Origin: SAR202 cluster bacterium
GTDB taxonomy: Bacteria; Chloroflexota; Dehalococcoidia; Lucifugimonadales; UBA1123
Direction of reading: 5' to 3'
DNA: 9,283 bases
Assembly (NCBI GenBank): GCA_030743915.1
Contig: JASLRP010000135.1
Location: forward strand, 1-9,283
Under the pieces are notes generated by a model. It was not told the origin of the DNA. It made no database searches and was given only the letters and a program-made list of their open reading frames with translations. Within the stretch, counting starts at the first letter, position 1, and every line of letters begins with the position of its first letter. Both the position numbers and the translations under genes were made by a program. Below are positions 1 to 7,632 of the stretch, piece by piece.

Positions 1-93
1 GCCTTATTACGCCGATCGACGTCTGAGGACCGGAACGTCAGCAACCACCCCGAATTCGCGGAGACGCTCAAGGTACGCGGCGTCATCGATTGA
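1..93 (+). CDS. Possible 3' end of a convergent gene (partial, strand uncertain)
   Basis: Frame 1 is open from the window edge to a TGA at 91-93 and would encode the last 30 residues of a protein, ending ...FAETLKVRGVID. The stretch is about 60% GC, close to the coding regions here and clearly higher than the 94-448 region that follows, which suggests coding DNA. A gene ending here would be convergent with the permease ending at 449. The same triplets read on the minus strand (105 down to 7) give a 32-residue open frame that also looks protein-like (AAYLERLREFGVVADVPVL inside it) and ends in a double stop, TAATAA. That frame is closed upstream by a TAA at 106-108 and has no start codon, so it could only be a gene remnant. 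I prefer the plus-strand reading but cannot exclude the other. No family is recognised. Confidence 0.3.
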   Translation, partial: ALLRRSTSEDRNVSNHPEFAETLKVRGVID

Positions 94-190
94 TTGAGTG
101 TTTTCTTACATTGAGGCTTGGGGTCTTGCAGACAGCGCGACTGATGATGTAGCGTTGAAGTGCAAACCCGCATCTCGGTCTTCATGCTTC

Positions 191-220
191 TTGACGTAAG
201 ACGAACTCATTGAGTATCAG
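191..220 (+). promoter_or_regulatory. Weak sigma70-like promoter in the intergenic region
   Basis: TTGACG at 191-196 (five of six matches to the -35 consensus) is followed after 18 bp by TATCAG at 215-220 (four of six matches to the -10 consensus). Transcription would begin near 227, about 45 nt upstream of the strong Shine-Dalgarno sequence at 272-279. Such a match can arise by chance in 350 bp of non-coding DNA. Its position ahead of the ribosome binding site is the only extra support. Confidence 0.2.
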
Positions 221-285
221 CTAATTTCACAGCGAACTTGTGGGACGGAGTTTTGGATGGGGTAGTCTGAAAAGGAGGTCAGAAC

Positions 286-330
286 TTGAGGCGGTTGTCA
301 GGCATGGCTGAAGCGTGCCGGAAAGTATGA
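286..330 (+). CDS. Possible 14-residue small ORF behind a near-perfect Shine-Dalgarno
   Basis: AAGGAGGT at 272-279 is a full-length match to the anti-Shine-Dalgarno sequence, the best in the window. Six bases after it a TTG at 286 opens a frame that reads MRRLSGMAEACRKV and stops at TGA 328-330; an in-frame ATG lies at 304. The peptide is short and basic, with no membrane segment and no recognisable family. It could be a small protein, a leader peptide, the remains of a decayed gene start, or chance. The optimal spacing is the main reason to record it. It lies convergent to the permease ending at 449. Confidence 0.15.
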   Translation: MRRLSGMAEACRKV

Positions 331-421
331 CCTAAAGCAAATCTATTTATTCACGTCAGTTCTTGTTCGTTGGCGGTGCAACCAGGCTCCAGATGGACAT
401 GGTTTTTGATTCGACTCATTC

Positions 422-444
422 GTGAGGCAATACCCCTGCCGCAC
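422..444 (-). terminator. Stem-loop just after the last permease gene
   Basis: GTGAGGCA (422-429) pairs with TGCCGCAC (437-444) across a 7-base loop, giving an 8-bp stem with one mismatch (A425/G441). It begins 5 nt after the stop codon of the permease at 449 in the direction of transcription. No run of T follows on the minus strand, so it is not a canonical intrinsic terminator. It may mark the mRNA 3' end by another route, protect it, or be chance. Its position directly behind the last gene of the set is the main support. Confidence 0.35.
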
Positions 445-448
445 TGCT

Positions 449-3400
449 CTACCCGTCGCCCAGACGAAGGACACTCTGGAGCGACATTCGATGGATGAAC
501 CAGATCACGCCAGCGATAATGATCGTAAACACCAGCCCCATCACAGCGTACGTTATCGCCAGGTTCACCCAGTCCACGTGTATGGCAAATGGCGGCAATA
601 CCTGACTACCCCTCTCGTCATGACCCAGGAATGGCATGATCGTCGCCCCCAGTCTTCCTCCCATCCAGGTGCCCAGAATCATCCCAACCGCGATTACCAG
701 AGCTTGTTCAAGGCTCATCAGGGCAATCAACTGTCTCACAGAGAACCCCATTGTCCTCAGCAGCGCAAATTGCAACTGGCGGCTCTGGAATGACATGTAT
801 GCATGCACCAGGAATCCCAGCGCGCTCAGAATCAGGATTGCGCCGAAGGCGATGAATAGCAGCGCGTTCCATCCAGCGCCCACCAGTGGGTCCAACTGGA
901 ACGTGGCGAGATCGGCGTCTCGATCGCGTATGGACCCAGTATCGAATGGAACGCCATCGGCGAGCCGGTCCAGCAACTGTGATTTTTCGGATTGGTTGCC
1001 TGTGGTGGCTAGCCAAAACTCATTGGGCACGACCTCCCCAAAGGAGTTCCCGACGTTGGCGTACTGCATCAGCAAATTCGTGTCTGCAATCAGGAATTCT
1101 TCGTTGATGGTGTCCAGTGTTGGGAAGAACGAGACAGAGTTGGCGAGACGCACTGGGATGCGTTCACCCGAGACTGAAACTTCAATGGAATCGCCGACGG
1201 TGTGCCCAGTTTTGTTCAAGAACGATTCGCTGGCCAACGCCGGCAATGGCGCCGACGGCGGCCCGGGGAATATTCCACGGCTGAGACGTGGCGGGCCTCC
1301 TGACCATGTGAACCTTGCAACAGATCGCGCATCCCCTTCAACAGCGAGTTCAGAGACCTCTAATTCGTCTGCGTCTGTCTCCGGAGTGGTGCGCAGAACG
1401 TTCCAGCCCGTCGGATCGGCAAATCCTTCGATTTCAACGATTTCAACGGTCGATAGGCGCGCTTGGACAGACTCGATCAGTATTGAACCGGGTTGAAGCA
1501 ATCCATTGGAATTCGTTTCGTAAATCGAAACAGATGTCAAACTCAATGGACGAGAAGGAGTCAACGCTCGGCTAACGCCTCCAGGGCCTACTGGATTGGA
1601 CAGGTTGGACTCCATCGACTCCCACGAACCCGATTCGAGGTTCCCCATCACGTATGAAAAGTAACGGTCGTTGGAATCTTTGAGCCGAACGATCAGAATT
1701 ACCGAAGGGTGCGACCGGTTGGGCTTAACGTTCACGATGACGGCGCGAGTGTTGTCCGGGAGAACGATATTCTCGATGGGGGAGTCAGCCTGAAGAGCGC
1801 TCAGAAGGTCAACGATTGGCGCTTCGGCGAAATCGTCGCGAAACCACGCTACGTTGCCCAGGTTCGAACTATCAACACCCAACATCTGGTAGCGTTGGCC
1901 TGGCAGCCTGGTCAGGTCCTGACCAGTCCCTCTGAATGCAGGACTTGCCACCTCCACCCCGGGCATTCGTTGGATGTCCCTCCTCCAGTTCCGGCTGATG
2001 CCAGAGTTACCAAGTCGCACGTCCTCCAGCCTGATCTCGCTGCCATTCGCGTATAAGACACGATCCACAAAACTCACCTCGAGAGTGCCTCCGAAGCTCG
2101 CAGCAAAAATGCCCAGGCCTGACATTAAAATCAACAGCAGTGACAGCCTCGCGTAGTGAGTCGGGTTTCGGGCCATTTGCCAGAGGCCTATAACCAGCCC
2201 CGGTGGCAGGCCAGGCGAAAGAAACCGACTTGCCAGGTTCATCACCAGTGGAAATGCTCTCAGCAAAACCATCGCGGCGCCCACCAGAATCAACGCAGGC
2301 ATCACAAGCAACAGTTGATTGACCGCAACCTCTCCCAGAACATCCCTGGCCGCCACAGACCCTTGCTGGCTCAGCTGTCGCAACAGGATGATTCCGCCCA
2401 CCAATAGCAGCACATCGAGATAGTACTTTTGAACCGCAGACACGCTGGCGGGGCGCGAGGCTTCCTGCCAGTGACGAGTGACTCCAATTCTGACAGCGTC
2501 AAAAGCGGGAACCATCAAAGCCAGAAAGCTCAGAACTCCGCCCAAGGCGCTCATCATGTACGCGCCGCCGGATACCGACACGGGCAGTCTGGAGTTGTTG
2601 GTAAGTTCTGAGAACGCCGGAGTGAAACCCAAGAAACTGACAGCCGTTACTGCAATGAGAGGCGCAATCACAACGGCCATCACCGAGATTGTGGCTCCTT
2701 GAAGCACGTACACCGCCAAGGTCTGAGCCGAGGTTGCTCCTCTGCTTCTGAGCATCGCGATCTCGCCGCGCTGCTCTTCGACCAGCAACGCTGACAGAGT
2801 TATGACGTAATAGAGAATGACCACGGCAATGAGAATGAGCACCACAAACATCTGGAGTTTGGTGAACAGAAGCTTCCGATCATACTCAGCCAGCGCGCCA
2901 TCCAGCGATGTGTTCTGGACGTATCTCTGAAGGTCCGACTTCAGCCGTTCCTCCATCAGTCCCATATTGGCCCGCGTCGCCGAAGTGTTTCCCGCATTTA
3001 ACAAATCAGTATCGACATCCAACGCCCAGGCGAACCGGCTTTCCATCCTTGGGAACTTCAGACCCAATACGTCCAGGAAAGTTGTCTCTGAGATATAAAA
3101 TTGTGCCGTCTGATGGAGTGATGATGACTTGAGAAATATCTCGTCGTCCAGATGCCAATACGGGTCAGCAGGGTCCATTTTCTGGAACACGCCGCTGACG
3201 GTAACCTTCACGTGCTGGGTGACGCCTTGCCAGTTCTGGACTGCCGAGAGTTGGTCGCCCACCGTTACGCCAAATGACTCCGCGGTAGCTTGCGATACCA
3301 GAGCTTCAAGCTCCAGGTGAGTTTCGGATGCGCCGAGCGCCTGTTCTTGTGGCGCAGTTCCCGCTAATACTTCCGTATGAACTCCCAAACGCGGAAGGAA

Positions 3401-3811
3401 CACAAAATATGATCGTTGGTCACCCTGGCTGGCCAGAGGCTCGTTCCCTGGGGTTGTCAGGAAAAACGTTGTGGACTTGCCGCCTCGAATCCTGTCTTTC
3501 AGAAGCCAGGAGATATTAGCGTCAATTTCGCCGTTTGTGCGGGTCGACACTTTCTGGTATTCAGCGCGAGTCGTGGGAGCGCGCGACGAGTGCGTCAGAA
3601 TATCCAGATCCGTGGTGTTGTATTTACCAAGCGTGGTGGCGAGCGCCAGGTCCTGGAGCGCCTGGAAATATATGACCATTCCGGCCATGATAGTGGAAGC
3701 CAACAGAACGCCGACAATCACGGACGAGAGCAGCCGCCAGTGGGCCAGGCTTCGCTTGACGACCAACTGCCACGCGGTGAACAGCATGGACAGAGTTTGA
3801 GCGATGCGCAT
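449..3811 (-). CDS. FtsX-family ABC transporter permease (second of a paralogous pair)
   Basis: A 1,120-residue inner-membrane permease of the type VII ABC class (MacB/LolCE/FtsX-like). I count about ten membrane segments: near residues 26-48, 318-343, 367-393, 412-436, 462-478, 498-517, 552-575, 981-1005, 1027-1050 and 1082-1105, the usual double-FtsX layout. Two large extracytoplasmic loops lie at about 49-317 and 576-980. The first has a MacB periplasmic-core-like stretch (ESFGVTVGDQL, then DPADPYW near 213-219). Cytoplasmic coupling motifs of the FtsX type are seen at EEQRGEIAMLRSRGA (345-359) and RQLQFALLRTMGFSVRQL (1011-1028), where an ATPase would dock. Residues about 655-790 resemble a beta-sandwich insertion. 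The ATG at 3811 is chosen because AAAGG lies 6 nt upstream. It follows the upstream permease by 62 bp and is probably co-transcribed with it. Substrate unknown; an export, lipoprotein-handling or cell-envelope signalling role is inference. No ATPase domain is present. Confidence 0.93.
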   Translation of the reverse strand: MRIAQTLSMLFTAWQLVVKRSLAHWRLLSSVIVGVLLASTIMAGMVIYFQALQDLALATTLGKYNTTDLDILTHSSRAPTTRAEYQKVSTRTNGEIDANISWLLKDRIRGGKSTTFFLTTPGNEPLASQGDQRSYFVFLPRLGVHTEVLAGTAPQEQALGASETHLELEALVSQATAESFGVTVGDQLSAVQNWQGVTQHVKVTVSGVFQKMDPADPYWHLDDEIFLKSSSLHQTAQFYISETTFLDVLGLKFPRMESRFAWALDVDTDLLNAGNTSATRANMGLMEERLKSDLQRYVQNTSLDGALAEYDRKLLFTKLQMFVVLILIAVVILYYVITLSALLVEEQRGEIAMLRSRGATSAQTLAVYVLQGATISVMAVVIAPLIAVTAVSFLGFTPAFSELTNNSRLPVSVSGGAYMMSALGGVLSFLALMVPAFDAVRIGVTRHWQEASRPASVSAVQKYYLDVLLLVGGIILLRQLSQQGSVAARDVLGEVAVNQLLLVMPALILVGAAMVLLRAFPLVMNLASRFLSPGLPPGLVIGLWQMARNPTHYARLSLLLILMSGLGIFAASFGGTLEVSFVDRVLYANGSEIRLEDVRLGNSGISRNWRRDIQRMPGVEVASPAFRGTGQDLTRLPGQRYQMLGVDSSNLGNVAWFRDDFAEAPIVDLLSALQADSPIENIVLPDNTRAVIVNVKPNRSHPSVILIVRLKDSNDRYFSYVMGNLESGSWESMESNLSNPVGPGGVSRALTPSRPLSLTSVSIYETNSNGLLQPGSILIESVQARLSTVEIVEIEGFADPTGWNVLRTTPETDADELEVSELAVEGDARSVARFTWSGGPPRLSRGIFPGPPSAPLPALASESFLNKTGHTVGDSIEVSVSGERIPVRLANSVSFFPTLDTINEEFLIADTNLLMQYANVGNSFGEVVPNEFWLATTGNQSEKSQLLDRLADGVPFDTGSIRDRDADLATFQLDPLVGAGWNALLFIAFGAILILSALGFLVHAYMSFQSRQLQFALLRTMGFSVRQLIALMSLEQALVIAVGMILGTWMGGRLGATIMPFLGHDERGSQVLPPFAIHVDWVNLAITYAVMGLVFTIIIAGVIWFIHRMSLQSVLRLGDG

Positions 3812-3817
3812 GATTTA

Positions 3818-3822
3818 CCTTT
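3818..3822 (-). promoter_or_regulatory. Ribosome binding site of the second permease
   Basis: On the minus strand AAAGG lies 6 nt before the ATG whose first base is 3811. It supports this start over the next in-frame methionine (residue 9), which lies inside the coding frame with no better site in front of it. Confidence 0.65.
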
Positions 3823-3873
3823 GTTCAGGTTCGGACGCCTGTTCCGATTTCAAGTTTTCAGCCACGGATCGAC

Positions 3874-6800
3874 CTACCCGCTTATCCGGGACAGCGTTTG
3901 AATATCCAGGCGCTGCATGTGCCGGTTCAGCCTGAATAGAGCAAATGACACAATCGCGGCCAGCACGACGTAGACTGCTATCATCAGTCCCCAGTCGGTT
4001 GTCAATAAAACTGGCGGCACGGCGCTCTGGCCAGACTCGGTGACGGTGACTGAAGAAACCATAAGATTGCTCATCTGGAAGCCAGCCCATGTGCCCAGCG
4101 ACACTCCTGTGAATAATATGACGAGATGTTCGATACCCCACAGCCCTATCATCTGGCGGTGTGAAAGTCCCAGGGAGCGCAACACGCCCATCTCGCTTTG
4201 ACTCTTGTGCGCCACGGTCAACAGATAGGTGATGTAACCAAGGCCCGCAGTAAACACCACGATGCCCAGCGACAGGCCTTTCATAGCGCGCCATCCGGCG
4301 GTTATGAAAGGGTCGAGGCGGACCGACGCTAACTGAGACTCTCGGTCCAGCACAACCACACGATCGGCTGGATTCAGTGACGTGAGAATCGAATTTTGCG
4401 TCGACTTGTGCGCCGACGGATCGTGTGAGATAAATATCTCGTTTGGCGCAACCCCCGACGAGCCAGTCACAACGTTCATGTATGCCAGCAAGCTGTCAAG
4501 GTCCACGATCCCGAAACCCAACCCGTTGGGGTCCATCGTCGGGAAGTGCTCCGCCAGCGCTCCCACCACCACCGGAACGGGAACGCCCATGATATTCGCA
4601 ATAAATGGGGAGCCAATTTCCAGACCACTGGCTTGCAGCAACAACGGGGTGGCCACCATGGATAGAGGCCCAGCGGTGGGGCTTTGATAGAACCCTCGGA
4701 CCCCCTGGTTCGTGTCGGTTCCGAATGAAAACGACAGGGCGCTGCCACCGCGGGCATCTTCACTCTCGATTTCGAGCATGTCCGCGCCGAGATTTGACGT
4801 CGCCAGCACCGTCCACCTCATATCCTCGTCAAAGTCTTCTACGGTGGCGGGTTGCTGACCAGGACCAAACGACACCTGTATGTCGTCAAGCAATACGCCG
4901 CCGGCGCTGCCAGTCGATCCTGTCACGGGTTCGTACACCTGCACCGACACCAGACTCAGAGGCAATTCCAAGTCGTCTGGTAGTTCTGCGGACATCTGAT
5001 GCCATCTGAGAGGCCCCATTTTCCCCAGTGTGACAACTTTATTCCTGCCGGTGGCGTCTTGTACCACCATCCACAGCGACATTATTGGATAGACGCCTTC
5101 AGGCTTGGCCCACACACTGATGCTCGTCGCCCCTTCAGGAATTAACAGAGGGTCGATCTTTTCAACTCCGTCGATGATCCGCATCAGGCCATCCAACCGC
5201 TGCGCGGAGAAGTCGTCACGAAACCAGGAGAGCCCCGAAAATTCCTGAGGCTCTAACGCAAGGACCTGAAACTGTGAACCTTCCTGAGCAGCGCCGAAAT
5301 TCCCTTCGCCTCGACGCGCCATCGACACTGTGGTGACGCCAGGAATGTCCAGATAGCTGGCCTTGAGAGTTGAGCGTGTTCGAGCGATGCGAGCGGGGAT
5401 GTCTGAAAGCCGAAAATCAGCCGCGGTATTGTAAAGGATGCGTTCCTGGTTGCTTCTATCCAACGTGCCGCCAACGGTGTTCGATAACACCCCCAGACCG
5501 CTGACAAGCACCAGCAGCAGTATCAGCCAGCCGTACTGAAGCGGATTCCGGGCCATGTGCCACAGGCTCATGGACACCCAGACAGGCGCGCGCTGCACTC
5601 CTCGCTGGAATGCCAGATACAGGAGTTGAGCCGGCGGCAGGCTTATCAACGCGATCTGGGGGATCAAGATCAACTCATCGAAATCCAGCGGTTCCGCCAG
5701 CATCACGCCGGCGACCAGCGAGGACTGAACACCCAATCCGACCAACCATGGTATTGCGGTTCGCGCCTGCTCGGTCGCCCGGAATACTGCCAGCACCGCC
5801 CCCAACAAGACCAGGGTCCCAATCCAGGCAGACCCTTCGCCATCCTGCACTCTTGACACACCGACACTTACGCCCAGCCACACGGCCGTCGCCAGAGCCA
5901 GCGGGCGCAATAGCGCCTGCGACTCTCCGCTGAAGTAGCGAACGACCTGCGGAAAGAACCGCAAGAACAACAACGCCACTGCGAAAAGGAACAATACCGG
6001 GGCCAGCAATGCGGCTTCGTTCACCTGAGTTTCACCGAACAGGCCTTCCGAAACTAGCTGCCCTCTCGCTCGGAACTCCCAGAAGATCATGCCTCCCACG
6101 ATCAGCAATCCGATGTCCAGGTAGAATCTCTGGAATACGGGCGCCAATGGTGGCCTTGAAGACCTCAGCCTTTGAGCGATCAGTCCTGCCCGTGCGCCCA
6201 TGACTGCGGGCACAACAAAGATAATCAGACTGAGCAATCCACCGACGCCTGCCAATAGGAAACTGGTTCCGTTGAAGCCCACAGGGAGAACGCCGCCGCT
6301 AGTAATCGACCTGAAATATGGCAGCATTCCAGCAAACGCCACTGCTCCCATCGCCAGGAATGGAGCCGCAACAACTGGAATAACCGTGAGAACAAGACCT
6401 TCAATCGCGTGGAGTCTGAAAACCTGGAAAATACCAGCGCCTCTGCTCATCAGTAACTCGCCGCTGCCCTCCCTGGTAATAGCGAGGTGGGACGCCACCA
6501 TGACCAGGAAATACAAAAGCGTCGCTGCCATCACGGTAAACAGCAGCACGAGCGTGATGCTGGAGAGAACGCCGCTTCTGCTCAAGTCGTTCACCAGGGC
6601 CTTAATTCCGGTGCGTAACTCTGATGCGGGAATGAACTTTCCGATGTCGAGCTCGAAGTCATCTATTTTCTGTCGGCTTTCGGTTACCGACCAGCGCTTG
6701 AGACCTTCTTTATCGACAGAAATCACCCACTCCGCTTCCACCAGCGTGCTGGGATACGCGTTGCCAACGCCATCGACCAGCGCACCGCGAGAGATGAACA

Positions 6801-7536
6801 ACAGCAATGGCGGTTCTTCGGGATCAAGGACGGCAGCGTCGATTCTGGTCGGAGGCAGCGGCCTTGGGGCGAAGAGCGAGTCGGAATCGTTTCGCCAATA
6901 GTCGTCAGAGAGGTCAGCAGGCTCCACGATGCCGACGATTCGCGCTGAGACGATGACAGGCTCTCCAAGCGCTGGAGTCACCTTTGCCACTTCACCGACA
7001 CTCAACCCAAACATCTGGGCCGACTGCGCCCCGATAACAGCGTCTAGTATTGGACCTTCTGGGCCTTCTGCAACAGTGTCTTCAGCTTTTCCACCCACTG
7101 TGATAGTGACGTGTTCAAAGAATCCCGCCTCGTAATGAAACATTCCTCGAGACACGCTTGCGCCCTCGTCGTTTGCTTCTGGCAGCGGTTGGTCTGGCAA
7201 TCCAACTACTAATGGAGGCGTCTCCATTTGCTGATTCACGCCCCTGGCAACACCGGCCAGGCGCGCTTCGATCGCGCGGTCCAGCGATTCTTCGATGTTA
7301 TGGAGCTTGTCCGATTCCAGGGGCAGCACCCGGCTGATAACGACCATGTCCAGGGCCTGATCGGTTGCCGCGTCGATCGCATTGTTGACGCCGACCTTCT
7401 CCAGGGCGTCGAGATACACAGGGGGGCTGGAGATGAGAGTGGTGGCGACTACAATGCCCACCAGTATCGTCAGCGGCAGTTTCCAGTCATCGGCGAGCCG
7501 CCGGACCGCCAATCGTCGGGTCGATAGGTCGTTCAT
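3874..7536 (-). CDS. FtsX-family ABC transporter permease with extra membrane segments (first of the pair)
   Basis: A 1,220-residue permease paralogous to the gene that follows it. Shared blocks include SLWHMARNP (657-665; GLWQMARNP in the partner), a WFRDDF motif (771-776), HFPTMD (997-1002) and the C-terminal FtsX domain. I count about 14 membrane segments: near 20-37, 323-348, 380-405, 423-447, 473-487, 508-529, 544-561, 570-586, 596-613, 622-643, 668-688, 1083-1108, 1129-1150 and 1183-1203. The four at 544-643 have no counterpart in the partner. Coupling motifs are REGSGELLMSRGAG (355-368) and KSQSEMGVLRSLGLSHRQM (1111-1129). The first extracytoplasmic loop (about 38-322) carries FGLSVGE and a PADLSDDYW stretch. 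The second (about 689-1082) contains a probable beta-sandwich ending in GGVLLDDIQV (879-888). An in-frame TAA lies four codons before the ATG, which limits how far upstream the start can be. No good Shine-Dalgarno sequence precedes it. It lacks an ATPase domain. Likely one half of a heterodimeric transporter; substrate unknown. Confidence 0.93.
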   Translation of the reverse strand: MNDLSTRRLAVRRLADDWKLPLTILVGIVVATTLISSPPVYLDALEKVGVNNAIDAATDQALDMVVISRVLPLESDKLHNIEESLDRAIEARLAGVARGVNQQMETPPLVVGLPDQPLPEANDEGASVSRGMFHYEAGFFEHVTITVGGKAEDTVAEGPEGPILDAVIGAQSAQMFGLSVGEVAKVTPALGEPVIVSARIVGIVEPADLSDDYWRNDSDSLFAPRPLPPTRIDAAVLDPEEPPLLLFISRGALVDGVGNAYPSTLVEAEWVISVDKEGLKRWSVTESRQKIDDFELDIGKFIPASELRTGIKALVNDLSRSGVLSSITLVLLFTVMAATLLYFLVMVASHLAITREGSGELLMSRGAGIFQVFRLHAIEGLVLTVIPVVAAPFLAMGAVAFAGMLPYFRSITSGGVLPVGFNGTSFLLAGVGGLLSLIIFVVPAVMGARAGLIAQRLRSSRPPLAPVFQRFYLDIGLLIVGGMIFWEFRARGQLVSEGLFGETQVNEAALLAPVLFLFAVALLFLRFFPQVVRYFSGESQALLRPLALATAVWLGVSVGVSRVQDGEGSAWIGTLVLLGAVLAVFRATEQARTAIPWLVGLGVQSSLVAGVMLAEPLDFDELILIPQIALISLPPAQLLYLAFQRGVQRAPVWVSMSLWHMARNPLQYGWLILLLVLVSGLGVLSNTVGGTLDRSNQERILYNTAADFRLSDIPARIARTRSTLKASYLDIPGVTTVSMARRGEGNFGAAQEGSQFQVLALEPQEFSGLSWFRDDFSAQRLDGLMRIIDGVEKIDPLLIPEGATSISVWAKPEGVYPIMSLWMVVQDATGRNKVVTLGKMGPLRWHQMSAELPDDLELPLSLVSVQVYEPVTGSTGSAGGVLLDDIQVSFGPGQQPATVEDFDEDMRWTVLATSNLGADMLEIESEDARGGSALSFSFGTDTNQGVRGFYQSPTAGPLSMVATPLLLQASGLEIGSPFIANIMGVPVPVVVGALAEHFPTMDPNGLGFGIVDLDSLLAYMNVVTGSSGVAPNEIFISHDPSAHKSTQNSILTSLNPADRVVVLDRESQLASVRLDPFITAGWRAMKGLSLGIVVFTAGLGYITYLLTVAHKSQSEMGVLRSLGLSHRQMIGLWGIEHLVILFTGVSLGTWAGFQMSNLMVSSVTVTESGQSAVPPVLLTTDWGLMIAVYVVLAAIVSFALFRLNRHMQRLDIQTLSRISG

Positions 7537-7613
7537 AGTTTTGCTTTAGAGGGCAATTACTTTGTGGCTCCTGTGACCAGCTGTGTTCGACTGATTGCAA
7601 TACTAAAGCTGAC

Positions 7614-7632
7614 GGCCGGGGCGCTACCGGCC
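7614..7632 (-). other. GC-only hairpin enclosing the lipoprotein stop codon
   Basis: GGCCGG (7614-7619) and CCGGCC (7627-7632) form a perfect 6-bp all-GC stem with a 7-base loop. The TAG stop codon of the lipoprotein gene (7624-7626) lies inside the loop. No T-tract follows on the minus strand, so a strong intrinsic terminator is unlikely. It could attenuate read-through into the permease genes, stabilise the upstream message, or be chance. Confidence 0.3.

Larger units (their letters stand above)
94..448. other. Intergenic region, 355 bp, lower GC
   Basis: This stretch lies between the probable convergent gene end at 93 and the stop codon of the second permease at 449. Its GC content is visibly lower than that of the genes and stop codons are frequent in all frames. 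It holds a weak promoter-like pair on the plus strand (191-220), a very good Shine-Dalgarno sequence on the plus strand (272-279) with a 14-codon reading frame, and a stem-loop next to the permease stop (422-444). I see no tRNA-like cloverleaf, no tandem repeat and no long inverted repeat. Confidence 0.6.

Noticed and set aside
1..185. Minus-strand frame open from an ATG at 185 to the window edge
   Set aside because: About 61 codons with a random-looking composition (many Ser, Thr, Cys, Gln) and no good ribosome binding site. It crosses the lower-GC non-coding stretch.
380..407. Possible plus-strand intrinsic terminator (AACCA...TGGTT followed by a short T-run)
   Set aside because: The stem is only 5 bp of mixed composition with a 15-base loop, the T-run overlaps the stem, and it lies almost 300 bp from the nearest plausible plus-strand gene end.
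636..1496. 286-codon open frame on the plus strand
   Set aside because: It lies wholly antisense to the conserved FtsX permease at 449-3811. Its translation is rich in Ser, Arg and Pro with no domain-like pattern, as expected of a shadow frame in GC-rich coding DNA.
3815..4294. 159-codon minus-strand frame across the end of the first permease and the gap before the second
   Set aside because: It overlaps the conserved C-terminal FtsX domain in another frame and encodes an Arg/His-rich, low-plausibility sequence.
6200..6901. 233-codon open frame on the plus strand
   Set aside because: It is antisense to the first extracytoplasmic loop and membrane segments of the permease at 3874-7536. Its composition is shadow-like and no promoter or ribosome binding site supports it.
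7537..7623. Separate promoter for the permease genes in the gap after the lipoprotein
   Set aside because: Candidate -10 elements such as TAGTAT have no acceptable -35 at 16-18 bp. Co-transcription from the promoter at 9243-9271 is simpler.
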